From the NCBI GenBank assembly GCA_016508695.1, contig VNKQ01000007.1, positions 1,116,001 to 1,180,000 of the forward strand: a stretch of 64,000 nucleotides of DNA. The letters are read 5' to 3'. The translations under genes were made by a program, and so were the position numbers. Shown here piece by piece: positions 1 to 10,543 of the stretch (the first letter of the stretch is position 1; each line of letters opens with the position of its first letter). The notes under the pieces were generated by a model. That model was not told the DNA's origin, did not search any database, and saw nothing but the letters and a program-made list of their open reading frames with translations. The DNA is from Hyphodiscus hymeniophilus (lineage: Eukaryota; Ascomycota; Leotiomycetes; Helotiales; Hyphodiscaceae).

Positions 1-698
1 CCAGCATACTCTTCAAGCTGAGTCCGAATCTGCTTGCTAATCTCATTCGCCCAGTGTGTGCGGTTGGGGAGGTCGAGGTCTTGAACCATGGTCTGTGCAA
101 AGTGGTCGGTGGTCGCTAATGTCTCGTGTAGATTCCATAGGAAGATATCTTTCACTCGATATGGGACGGTCGATTCTGGTTGTCGATATGCTGGGTTAGT
201 CTGGTCAACAGCATAATTGCCGCCTTGAGGGAAAGGAATTGCGGCCGCAGGTGTGAAGGACGGAATATCGAGATCGATCCGAATCGGAATGAGGGTCAAT
301 GGCAACGCCTTTTGGGCAAACGTCTGAAGATCTGCTTTTGACGGCACCGATCTCGCCTTGCCCATCCAGTCTCTCCATATCCCTTGTACTTCCACAGGCT
401 TTGCAGTGTCTTTTCCGACCTTGTCGCTGGAGTCCAGCTTCGGCAGTCCAGTCTCATCCCGTCGTATGCTTCTCAGCCCCGTTGGCCTCCTCCGACCCTC
501 ATCAGTATCATCATCATAGTCATCATATCCGTCCTCCGCATAGTTTATGGCTGTTGTTCCTCTCTTTGTGGTCCTTGAAAGCGGCGCCGCAAGAGCTGTG
601 GCAGGTTGTATGACAGGAGTGAGGAGGGAGTTGGCGTAAGTGCGCAATCTAGGCGCATAGCTTGAGATAAAGCTTTGAGGCGGGTGTTTGCTCGTCAT
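1..698 (-). CDS. sfh1: SNF5-family chromatin-remodelling subunit Sfh1 (5' part, runs off the left edge)
   Basis: Reading leftwards from the ATG at 698 there is an uninterrupted frame of 232 codons to the window edge. The N-terminus (MTSKHPPQSFISSYAPRLR) and the following region match the fungal Sfh1 type. From about residue 140 the SNF5 domain begins with PLTLIPIRIDLDI and continues with the WNLHETL, FAQTMVQDLDLP and ISKQIRTQLEEYA segments. SNF5/Sfh1/INI1 proteins are core subunits of the SWI/SNF and RSC nucleosome-remodelling complexes in the nucleus. An acidic Asp/Tyr run near residues 60-70 looks like a linker. The second SNF5 repeat and the C-terminal part lie outside the window. Sfh1 rather than Snf5 is chosen because of the short, non-Gln-rich N-terminus. 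No intron is seen in this part. Confidence 0.88.
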   Translation of the reverse strand, partial: MTSKHPPQSFISSYAPRLRTYANSLLTPVIQPATALAAPLSRTTKRGTTAINYAEDGYDDYDDDTDEGRRRPTGLRSIRRDETGLPKLDSSDKVGKDTAKPVEVQGIWRDWMGKARSVPSKADLQTFAQKALPLTLIPIRIDLDIPSFTPAAAIPFPQGGNYAVDQTNPAYRQPESTVPYRVKDIFLWNLHETLATTDHFAQTMVQDLDLPNRTHWANEISKQIRTQLEEYA

Positions 699-1101
699 TG
701 TGATGGACGATTCATACCATCACTATTGAAAATATGAACGGCCGTTTACTTTCGAAGGGATAGATGCGCAAACGAAAGGATTTCTCTTTCTTTGCAATTC
801 TAATCAGGCTGTCAACGCAGGTGTTGTCATGCCTCATGGGTTCCGCAGACTGTAGTCGTTGCGTAGGTCAGAGACAGAATCGTGATGTTCACTATCCACG
901 TGGTTTGGAGTTCTCGTTCGTCGCGTCGCAGTGCACCGCGCCGGCTTGAATTCTACGGAGTGAAGCAGACTACAGAAATTAAGGTTTTGCGCTAGTCTAT
1001 TTTCGTCAAGCCTTGCCCCCGGAGATGCTTGTGAACTTCAATCGTTCCTGACATTTGGACGATCGTGCTCCACACATAAAACAAACAAAAAGAATATCAT
1101 A

Positions 1102-1772
1102 ATGGATTTCGCACCCTACCAAGATCAATCTCCCGAGACCATCCGCACCCTCTCGCCGCCTCCTGTTGAAGGGCGACGCTCGTTCTCCCCAGCCGTTCGC
1201 TCTCCACCCCTCCAATCACCCCTCCATACGCCGCAAGATACTTCGAATCCATGGGCTCCTGTAGACAGCCCAGCGAGAGCTTTTGGAAATCATGGAGATG
1301 CTCCAGATTTGGAGAGTGGCAGAGGACGACTGAATGAGTTTGAGACGAGTCTTCCAATAAGATTGGACTACGAGGCCTGCTTGGCATATCTGCTTTTACC
1401 ACCGGCTGGAGGAGTGCTACTGCTGGTTCTGGAGCATAAGAGCGATTACGTGAGGTAGGTTTGAGAGAGATGTTGGTTTGAGTGGTAAGAGGATGCTAAC
1501 AGTGCAGATTTCATGCATGGCAATCCGCGTTGTTATTCACGGCTATCTTCGTAATACATTTGATCTTCTCCTGGTCGGCCTTCTTATCGTGGACAATGTT
1601 TGTGGGAGATCTGTGCTTGATTGGTTATTTGACGATGAGGGCATATCGTGATGGTAAGTCTGGCTAGAAGGCTTAGTCTGAGACTTCGCTAATATTCATA
1701 GCGGACACCTTGGACAGATGCGAACTCCCCTTCTTCGGACGACTTGCAAGCAGCATACTAGACGATGAGTGA
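1102..1772 (+). CDS. Small multi-pass membrane protein, DUF4870/UPF0132-like
   Basis: Three exons: 1102-1454, 1508-1653 and 1702-1772, with canonical GT/AG introns of 53 and 48 nt; the frame is kept at both junctions. The protein has about 190 residues: a Pro/Ser-rich, probably disordered first 85 residues (many SPP and TP pairs), then a compact domain with three hydrophobic stretches around ACLAYLLLPPAGGVLLLVLE, SALLFTAIFVIHLIFSW and FLSWTMFVGDLCLIGYLTM, ending with an acidic DDE tail. The pattern of a helix with an LLP-GG-LLLLLE motif followed by FHAWQS fits the DUF4870 (UPF0132/Tic20-like) family of small membrane proteins, whose function is not established. It is transcribed away from sfh1, which starts 404 bp to the left on the other strand. 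Confidence 0.75.
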
Positions 1773-1904
1773 TCATTATCCTGAGTGCATTATTGAATTT
1801 CGAGATACCCTTGCATGGCACATAGCGAGTGTGCTTCTTACATAATATTTAATTGATAATTACCATGTTACTTTTTCCTCGTTATTGAAAAAAGGAATTT
1901 TGTT

Positions 1905-3476
1905 TTACATGTATCGTGGCATAGCACCTCGAATCTCCATAGGCTTACTAGGCGGGCTCCTCTCATCAAGAATGGTGCTGATACCAGGCCACAAACCAGA
2001 CATCATGTTAAGGCTCGATGAATCCTCACTCTCCTCGTCCATTTCCTTTCTCAAATTTTCCACTTGTTTCTTGATTTCCTTCCACAACATGTTTCCACTC
2101 AATGGATCCTCCCAGTGTCTCCAGTTGTAGGTCTCCTCGTCAGTCTTCCCCGCGAGGACTAACAATGCAGCAACAAATGCTTCCTTCATATAAGCAAAGC
2201 TAAAGTCGTCTGTAATGTCGGAGACTCTGCCGCTCATTTCCTCGGGAAAATCAATCTTCTTGTTGTTGCGAAGTTTGTGGCGCCAGTATTCGCAATACTG
2301 GACTCTTTCCTCTCGAGTTGGGACGTCGAAGAGGTATTTCCTATCAAATCGAGAAGGTCGCTTAGCAATTCCTGGATCAAGCCTCTCGAGATGGTTAGTA
2401 GATCCTATCATAAGGATTCCATGGTTAGATTCGAGACCGTCAACTTCGTTGAGGAAATATGACCTGACGGCAACGTTCACCAGAGAGTCGATATCTTCGA
2501 AGATCAATATGCAGGGTGCCATTCGGCGTGCCATCAGGAAAATGTTACGAATACCAGCCTCGGGGCCCATGTAACTGTTGAATGTCTTCACGTAGAGGCA
2601 CTCGACACTGGGATTCTTTCTCTTCATGACATCGTGCATGAGAGCCTTGGTCGAGATCGTCTTGCCATTCTGGAGCTCTGGTCAGCCAGACAAATGAGAG
2701 AATTAAACCACACTTACGCCTGGAGGTCCATAGAAAATGACACCCCGTTTCCATGGGACGTTGAATTCTTCATACTTCGCCTGCGAGTTGAAGAACCCCA
2801 CAACGTCTTCAATGATAGCCTCCTTTCTGTTCTTTTCCAAGATCACATCGTCCCAGTTCGATTTCTGGATATTCTGCCACAACTCCTTGTTCTTCTGCCA
2901 GAATCCCTGGTCAAACACCATCACCTCATCGTGAAGTTCCTGCGTCCAACTTGCCGCAGCCGCAATCAAGTCATCCGCCTTCTTCTGCGCAACAGCCTTT
3001 CCCTCCTTGCCTGAATCCTCGACAAGGATATACGAGAAGAAATTCGTCATCATTCCTCCCTCGCTTCCGGTAGCAATGTAGATGAGGAACGGCTGGCCTT
3101 TGTATACATAATCGTAACAGCCGAATTGGGTTTGCTGAACGAAAGTACCACCCTTCTCGTCGTTATATCGCCTGGCTGGGGGTATGAATTGTCTAACAGC
3201 CATGGTATTGGCCGGGTTGCCATGGGTCGAGTAAGTTACATCGTCGCTAGCATTTCCGAACTCGAGGAAATTGATCGAGTATCCTGGAGTGATTGTGAGG
3301 TGGTGCTTGGGGTGATTGGTCCGGATGGAATCCGCCATGAAAGCTTCGGTAGACCATCTTTTGCCCTGCGCATTCTCATAGTAATCCGAAGGGACTCCAT
3401 AGTCAGCTGATGAGGATGACCGCGGACCTGTCGGAGGGCCTGTCGAGATGTGGATGAAATCATCGAATGGAGGCAT
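1905..3476 (-). CDS. BCS1-like AAA ATPase
   Basis: Two exons, 2718-3476 and 1905-2669, joined across a 48-nt intron that falls exactly inside the Walker A motif (GPPG|NGKT). The product has 507 residues. N-terminal region (1-200) has no obvious membrane helix or mitochondrial presequence. The AAA module spans about 215-400: Walker A GPPGNGKT, Walker B ILIFEDIDSL, sensor-1 GSTNHLERLDPGI, and arginine-containing RPSRFDRKY, all typical of the BCS1 clade. The C-terminal 100 residues are charged and probably helical. True BCS1 inserts the Rieske protein into complex III; many filamentous fungi have extra BCS1-like ATPases of unknown target, and this one lacks the N-terminal transmembrane anchor, so the name should be read as family only. 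The start MPPFDDFIH is chosen because the upstream frame has no family-like sequence. Confidence 0.85.
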
Positions 3477-4605
3477 TTTGATGATTGAACATGAAGTTGT
3501 GATAGAGTTGGATGTTACAGGAGCTGGCGAAAGCTCGAGAAAGGAGCTTCTATGCATTCGCGGGGTGAGGTTGGGTCGCTGCCTATTACACAGCCACAGC
3601 CATCTGATCTGCAACGGGACCATGGATGAAGGAGCGCGAAGGATTTATTCCCCGGCCGTGTCACGATTTTTCTACGATCACGACTTCTCTACGACATAAA
3701 ACTCACTGTCCTTTCATTACTGCCTTAGTTAGGTTGCATGTTGAAGTCGACGGTAAAAAAGCTTTTGTCCTTCTCAAAGGTGTGTACAAGTACGTCTTAA
3801 ATCAGAGCTAGATTTGAATCTTTGCCAGAAAGCCACTATGAGCCAGTGTTCATATGGGCATGGACTTAGTGGAAAGTGACACATTGTCCTTCGTGAGAAT
3901 GCTTCTCCTCGACTGCCAATGGCTATAGCTTTCGCATTGGTTGAGTAGCGAAAGTATGGCCCCAAGTTGAGATCCCGAATTTTGATGCATTGATGCTTGA
4001 TATATGACCTCATCTTACCTGCTTGCCGAGCAAGATGGGCTAAGGTATTCCGCACTCAATGGATTCAAGTTTTCGAGAAGCGATTGGGGTTGATCAAAAG
4101 TTGTAAAGTGGAAATCTCTGAAACCCCATGCCCGAATCTGCGTATTGTCGCGAGGAAGAAGAGGCCAAGGAGGTTTTCTTGATACTGGATGTTAGTCTAC
4201 GTCGAAAATATGCCCATTCCATGGATTCTCTTGACGAACATACTCATGCTCACTGGTATACGCTTCGGCATGATTTTGTATTGCCTGTGGTGTTAGCTCC
4301 TTTATGCATGTCGCTGTTGCGCTTTCTGTTCGTGTCGCTATCACACCACAAACCCAGTCTCAGAAACTTGGCAGGAATGCCAAAATAGGGTATTCCTATT
4401 CCACCCGGAATATTAGGTATACTAGGAAAGGTTGTTCCACCTTTGGAAATACAAAGGAATGGATCCTCTGGATACTCGAGTTCAAACGTAGGGAGATCAC
4501 ACATCGATCAATATATTCGCTCATCATCATCTCTCATACAACGTATAATATATAATCTAGAGACTCATTCCAACCACGATATATACATTCGATTCTCTGA
4601 TCTCT
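3477..4605. other. Intergenic region, no gene seen
   Basis: About 1.1 kb between the start of the BCS1-like gene and the end of the Alt a 1-family gene. Only short overlapping frames without codon structure, domain or splice pattern are present. The 200-300 bp left of the BCS1-like ATG should hold its promoter. Nothing else is supported. Confidence 0.6.
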
Positions 4606-5059
4606 CTAGATTGAGGTAACAACGACGGAGATGTCGGCAGTCTGAATGCAGACATAATCGTCAGGGCCAGAGGGTCCAGCATGGCAGGCGACAGGTAGGT
4701 CATCAGTCCCGCCAACAAGTGCAGGTCTACGTCCATTATCAGTATCTGCCACTTTCCATCCACTCGAGGGGAACTTACTGGCCGAGTTCTGCCACTAAGA
4801 TCGACGTGTCAAAGTTGCCCAGCGTGCCGTTAAGAGAAAATTGATATGTACCATCCCCACAGAATACGTATTGGTTGTCAGCCAGAGCGGCGGCGCTCGT
4901 GGCAGAACATAAAAGATCTGGGGGCAGGAGAGTGAAGGAGGCGGATTCAATGACGCCGTTGGTGTCGCGGATAGTGAGATCCTCAATTGTCAAGGTCTCA
5001 GTAGTGGCTACTGCGACAGCAGCCAGTAAAGAAGTGAGGGCAACGGATGAGAATTGCAT
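4606..5059 (-). CDS. Small secreted protein of the Alt a 1 / AA1-like family
   Basis: Two exons (4779-5059 and 4606-4726) separated by a 52-nt intron encode 133 residues. The first 18 (MQFSSVALTSLLAAVAVA) are a clear signal peptide. The mature part has four cysteines in two pairs, LLCSA...YVFCGDG and VACHAGP...YVCIQTAD. Spacing and neighbours resemble the Alt a 1 (AA1-like, PF16541) beta-barrel family: a CSA motif after a strand, a Y-x-x-C-G turn, then a near-C-terminal C-x-A-G-x-x-G-P-x-D-[FY]-V-C block. Members are secreted; some are major fungal allergens or elicitors of plant responses, but most have no known role. This copy is slightly shorter than usual (family about 150-160) with an abbreviated region after the signal peptide. 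Family assignment rests on the cysteine pattern and the GP-DYVC block, not on a search. Confidence 0.72.
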
Positions 5060-6886
5060 TTTGAGATTATGAATGAGGGTTGTTTTTTGGGTTCTGAGTT
5101 TTAATGTTTGTAATGGGAGTTGTTGGATGTTAGATATGATGTGGCTGTGATCAAAATCATAGGAAAGGAAACGGAAATGAACCTCTGTCCATATATACTT
5201 CTCCATATTGTTTACTTACGGCCAAATTGATTCCTAATAGTCAAGGGCCCAAAAAACCTGTTCACGAGAAGATATTCAGTTACACTGCCGCTTACAGCCA
5301 AGATCTGCATCATATGGGGAAGGTGGAGAATAATAGGCACTTCCCATTACGAGCTTGAGTGCCGAGCATCTGCCGCTAGAGATCCACGATTCAACGTTAC
5401 TTTCTGCTAAACTAAATGCTTTAATCCATCCGCAGCTTTCGGCGAAACTGGTTGAGTTTTCCTCTATCGCAGCTCTACTGCCAATGACAACCGTACTCGT
5501 GTCAAAGATGATCATGATCGTGCCAATGTGTGCGAAGAATCATTCAAAAAGATAGTCCGGCCCGGGCCCGACAGCCACGATATTAGGCGATTTATGCCCC
5601 CATACTATTTGGACTCCCCTCCCCCTCTTAACTCGTACAAATTCCAAATCGTAAATGTGGTTTTTCAATTACTTTTCGCCCGACTTTGAGATACACTACA
5701 TGACCTAAACCCCCTTGACCACTGACTTTAAACCACTCCAAAACCTTAACCAACCCAACCATTACTTACCTACCTAAGTGACCTAAGTAGACGGAATAGG
5801 ACTGATTTCATAGGAAATTACGAGACTAGCTGACCTGTGCACACGAGTGTAAAGATGGATTTAGTACAAGAGTAAGGAGAGGAAAATATTCACCCGATGT
5901 TAAATTTAGAATCGGGCTAAAGCAACTTGCCTCCTGGCTAAAACCAACTCTTCGGAAGTACATGTAGAAGACGTGCGTACCTTAAATACCTTCGGTATTA
6001 AAACATCGCAATAGCTAGTTAGGGGTAATGGTCAGGGTTAGTTTCGGACGGCTAGGTTCGGAGGATTAGTTTCGGAGGGTTTAGAGGGTGGCAAGAGCCT
6101 TCCGCATAAGGACATCTTTTATATATTTTTCTTGTCATTGAATTTGTTTATAACTCAAAAGAATATTAAAGGTAATTATAATAGATTGTATATTCTAGCA
6201 CGAGCGCAAACTTAAAATATTTACCCCAGGAGATCAGTTTAGAAAAGTTGGTTTAGCCAGGAGGCCGGTTGTTTTAGCCTGACCTCAAATTCTGAGATAT
6301 CTGCGCAACCTTTAAATAGGCGTGTAGCTTCATTCGGTGGATCTACGGGGTCTCATAGAAGAATAAGGAACACAACACACACACATACTTTCGAGATGTC
6401 AGAGCACGCTGTATCGATCTTCAAATGCCCTGGATCTATGCAACTTTGCAATATCAGGGACCGTTCGATGAAATTCACATAGTACGGAAGGACACAATCA
6501 ATTTGATTCGTTTTGACCATCAACTATTATCGTAGCTGATGCCGCCCATATCAACCCTCGTCTCGCAAATGCCCCGCTTGAGCTTACAAAGCCAGCCATA
6601 TCATCGGTCCAGTGAAAACGAGAAACCATGCCTAATAAACAGTCGGACAACCAGGTGCTTTTCTTTTGTAGGCTTGGCATAAGATTGAGGAGAAAAAACT
6701 AATTGAAAACAGAGTTGGGTGAACCATCGTTGAGCGGATGAGAGTATTGAATTACAGCCTGCTCTTTCCTCTCATGATCCAGAGTTTCGCTTGATGGGAA
6801 CAGAAAAGAAAGGAATGGTAGTAGTAACACAGTTTTGGTGAGAAGTTCCATGCGAGATGGGAGACAATCTACCAGGACGTGCCTAT
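5060..6886. other. Gene-free AT-rich region with a MITE-like inverted repeat
   Basis: 1.8 kb without a credible coding frame. 5570-6360 is noticeably rich in TA-containing words and short repeated words such as CTAAGT and TTCGGA. It contains the inverted repeat pair listed separately (5911-6284). The rightmost 200 bp should contain the 3' UTR and polyadenylation region of DEF1. Confidence 0.6.
5911..6284. repeat. MITE-like element: imperfect ~42-bp inverted repeats 290 bp apart
   Basis: Left arm 5911-5953 and right arm 6242-6284 are reverse complements over about 42 positions with roughly six mismatches and one gap; the core GCCTCCTGGCTAAA is perfect in both (5929-5942 and 6252-6265). The interior is AT-rich and non-coding. 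Size (about 375 bp), arms and lack of coding capacity fit a miniature inverted-repeat transposable element or the remains of one. AAATT occurs just outside each arm (5903 and 6286 area) and could be a target duplication or part of the arm; I cannot decide. Confidence 0.55.
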
Positions 6887-9800
6887 TTAATGTCCTCCGT
6901 AGTTGCCACCCCACCCGCCGCGTTGCTGCTGGTTGTTACCATAGTTATAGCCGGTGAAACCTTGGTAGCCTCCTCCGTATTGGCTACCTTGGTGGCCTTG
7001 ACCAGCCGCTTGATGGCCCCCAGCTCCGCCAAGACCTCCGTAAGAGCTGGCCTGGCTATTTTGGAGTTGCTGCTGGAGATGAGCCGGATAGCCGCCATAG
7101 CCACCTTGCTGAGACTGTGGTGGAGGGAGAGCCGAGCCAGGGGCAGGATTGGTTGCAGAGCCTGGTCGTCCAGCTTGGGAAAGCGATGGGCTGGGTCCGT
7201 TAGCGGCTTTTGAGTCGCCGAACGGCTTCAAATCATCACCGGAACCAGCTTGAGCACCTTGGTTGGCATTGTAATGCTGTTGGGTTTGACCAGGATATGA
7301 ACCACGAGCAAAAGGATCATGAGCGCCACCGAATGCACCACTGCCGCCAAGTCCTTGCGGAGTCTGGGCAGATTGGGCCGATCCAGCACGACCATAATCG
7401 CCCAAGCCGCCACTCAAAGCACTGTCACGACCATGAAGAGAAGAACCTCCAAATCCTCCGGCAGCAGGAGATGAGGCATGTTCATAGGGAGCGCCAGCAG
7501 GAGACATCCCATAGCCTTGGCCTTGGTAAGGTTGATGAAGACCACCTTTCGCACCATATGGTCCAGCTCCGTAGTTTCCACCACCATACTGCTGGTATTG
7601 ATTCATGTATGCAGCATAGTATGGGCTCGAGTAGTATGGGTGACCATAAGGGTAATTGCCAGCCTGAGGTTGTTGTGGAGGACCCGGCTGTTGAGGTTGA
7701 GCACCTTGACTGTTTCCTTGTTGTTGAGCTTGAGAGGCCGGATTAGGGGTATTGTGTCCACTTCCTTCGCCACCTGCAGTTGCATAACGAGACGGAGCCT
7801 GCTGAGCAGCGCTCTGTGGGAAAGGAGAAGTTCCTTCAGCTTGAGGACCGTTGTATCCGCTGAATGATCGTTGGGGAGCGGAGCCGTCTTGCTGGCCCTG
7901 AGCACCTTGCTGCAATCCATATTGTTGTTGATAGTAGCTGTTGTACGGGTTACGTTGTTGGGGATCAGAAGTATAGTAAGAAGAGTATTGGTCTGGTGCA
8001 GATGAGAAAGCTCCAGACTGTTGTTGTGGCTGTGCTGGAGCTTGTTGGCTCGGATAACCTTCAAAAGGATTTTGAGTCGAAGGAGCTTGTTGGCTGAAAG
8101 CGTCATATGGCTTTTGAGGCAATGAAGACGGCTCTTGGGCACCTGCTTGTCCATATCGTGCGTATTGGTTGAAATTACCCGGGGCTCCTTGTTGAGATGC
8201 ACTCTGAGCACTTGGGAGTGATGGCGGGGAAGGTAATCCTGGGGCAGCTATTCAAGGTTAGATAAAGAGTTAGATATATCAGAAAGTGACGTACAAGTTG
8301 GGTGAGAGGCAGCTGGCAATCCAGCCGACTGCTTTGGAGTTGGGAAGCTCTCTGCGGCCGTGACGGATTGTTGAGGTGCCGGTGGGAGAGCAGCTCGGGG
8401 TGCCACGGGCGAGTGCTGAGGAGGTTGAGCTCGGGTTTCTGGTTCCTCTCGCTCACCGTCAACATCTTCGTCCCCATTTCCATTCAGATTGAAAGCTCCA
8501 AATTGAACAGCAGCTCGATCCACCTCACGATTACCAGGCATACGAACGGCTTCCTCCTGATCAAGAACCCGACGTTGGTAGCTGGGAGTCCGTCCAGAAC
8601 TTCCAGTTGCTTTCAAAGCTGAGGCTTGGAATCCACTGGTTGGTGGACGAACGGCTTGGGGTTGGCCATGTTGCAGTGAGTATGGGGTGCCAGTAGTGCT
8701 AGCATTTCGGGGATCCCAAGAGCTAGCCGCAGTACTGGCAGCAGTAGCTGTTGGAGGCGGGTTCGAATTGTCGGGGATTTGTTCAAGATTGTCTTCTGTA
8801 AGGTCGTCCTTCGAAGGCGTGATCTTGACTTCAGGCTCCTCGGCGACAAGTTCAATTGGAGTCGAAACCACAGGCTCAACAGGCGAAGGTTCGGGAATTG
8901 ACTCTTCAGGTTCAACTGCAGGAAGTTCGGTAGGTTCTTCTGATTTTGCCGTATCGATGGGTCTGCAATGAGTGTTATTTAGATGCAACGAAAAAACGGG
9001 AAAGACATACTTCTCAACTGGTGCCTTTGATGCCGGACTGGGGGTAGGCTTCGTGAAAATGCTTGCCCAGCTCTTCTTGACACCGTCAGGAATGAGGCTC
9101 GATGTGACACTCGTGGCAGCCGCGGCGGTGGAAGAGGCCGCATCAGCAGCGGTAGATCCCCAACCAGCAGTGCTTTCCTCGGCAGGCTTCGCTCCAACAG
9201 TGTCCCAAGACGTCGCATCTGCAGGGGTGTTCACAGTCTCCCATGCGGGTGACTCCGTGGTAGGAATTGATGACTCGACATTCTCCTTGCTGCGCGAGCC
9301 ATTTGTGTGTGCAGCTGATACTCCACGGGCTCTGCCACCTCTGCCTCGATCAGTGCCACGGCCGCGACCTCCTCTGCCACCCTCAAGTCCAGCTCGGCCA
9401 CCACGGGAGACTCGTGAAGTTTGGTTCGCAGAATCAGCGAGAGCCGCATCCTTGACCTTGGATCTGGAACGGTCTTTCTTCGTCTTAGAAACCTCTCCCC
9501 ATTGTGAAATTGTACCTAGAATGTCAATTAGTATGGCAATCTACCAGGGAATGGAAGTAAAGAGCTGGCGGTCCGCTTTTGGATCGTGGGAAGGCATACC
9601 ATCAGTAATGCGTTCAACAGTTGTCATCAAATCACCATCTGTCTCTTGCAGGGCGAAGACGACATCTTCGTCTGTCCAGTCTGGGAACATGTCCTTGATC
9701 GTGGTGAAACTCTCGCCATATTGCTTCTTCAGTTGGCCAACTTCGCTTTCATCTTCAATTGATGTGGTGGTCAGCGTGTCCATCTTGTCGCCATTGGTTG

Positions 9801-9903
9801 CGTGACCTCCTCTCGTGCGTCCTCTGCCAGAGAATCCTCCTCGGCCGCGGGCTGAGGACCCTCTGCCGCGAGCTGCAGCAGGTCGTGATTGTACCTCAGA
9901 CAT
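6887..9903 (-). CDS. DEF1: RNA polymerase II degradation factor Def1
   Basis: Four exons: 9600-9903, 9011-9515, 8295-8962, 6887-8247, introns 84, 48 and 47 nt, all in frame; 945 residues. Order: RG-rich start with GRGRTRGG repeats, then a CUE-like ubiquitin-binding domain at about residues 55-100 (QLKKQYGESFTTIKDMFPDW, DVVFALQETDGDLMTTVERI), Ser/Ala/Pro-rich linker containing SLIPDGVKKSWASIFTKP, and a very long Gln/Gly/Tyr/Pro low-complexity tail (YYQQQYG, SQYGGGYQG) ending RGGWGGNYGGH. This architecture is that of fungal Def1, which recruits Elongin-Cullin ubiquitin ligase to stalled RNA polymerase II during DNA damage so that Rpb1 is degraded; in yeast the Gln-rich tail keeps it cytoplasmic until proteasomal clipping. 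It is divergent from the gene at 10544. Confidence 0.9.
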
Positions 9904-10543
9904 TATGTTTGTGTGAGGATGTATGTTGTAGTAGAAGAAGCGAAAAGAGAGGGCGACGTTGGGAGGTTTCGGTTGTGGAAGTGAGGATGTATTTGTTCAG
10001 AAATGACGCCGAGTTCGAACGTTCCTTCGCGTACAAACCAAGCCACAGTTTTTAAAGGAGCTTGACAATTTGCGCGTCTCTTCTCCACGAGGCTGCGAGT
10101 GAGAGAGTAACAGAACCGCGGTAGAAGCGTGGTACAGAGAATTTTGAATGGGCGAAATTCTCTTCGGAAATCAAAGAGTATTAGACATGGCAGAGACAGC
10201 TGTGACATAAATCTCCTCCTGAAAAAGGCATCAATGCCCAATTGTCGCAACCCTGTAAGTGCATGCGTCACGTGCAACCCCCACAATCAACGCTGTACCC
10301 AGGTAACTCACGGAGGTAGTGATCCTTCATTCAACCACGCCATACTCGAGGAGTCATTCATAATCCATCTCTTTACCACCAAAAACTTCCGAGTAAATCC
10401 AACGACTCGAGTCAAGAATATCGTGCGCGGGCCTCAACTCAACCTCAACCTCAATCTCAACCCGACATACTCGATCAGGACCAGCAAACCTACCTTGATT
10501 CCCGCTGCCTCTCTGCTGTGGCCTTGGGGCCTCAGCAGCTACA
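9904..10543. promoter_or_regulatory. Shared upstream region between DEF1 and the divergent gene at 10544
   Basis: 640 bp between two divergent start codons, so it should hold both promoters. The 10436-10465 stretch is a short (CTCAAC)n-like pyrimidine-rich microsatellite. Short frames here (for example on the plus strand near 10129) lack support. Confidence 0.5.

Noticed and set aside
6015..6085. TTAGGG/GGTTAG-like words suggesting an interstitial telomere
   Set aside because: Only two or three degenerate words without a regular period; TTCGGA words are equally frequent. Not a telomere array.
10436..10465. CTCAAC-type repeat as a CRISPR or structured repeat
   Set aside because: A simple six-base microsatellite; CRISPR arrays do not occur in fungal nuclear genomes.
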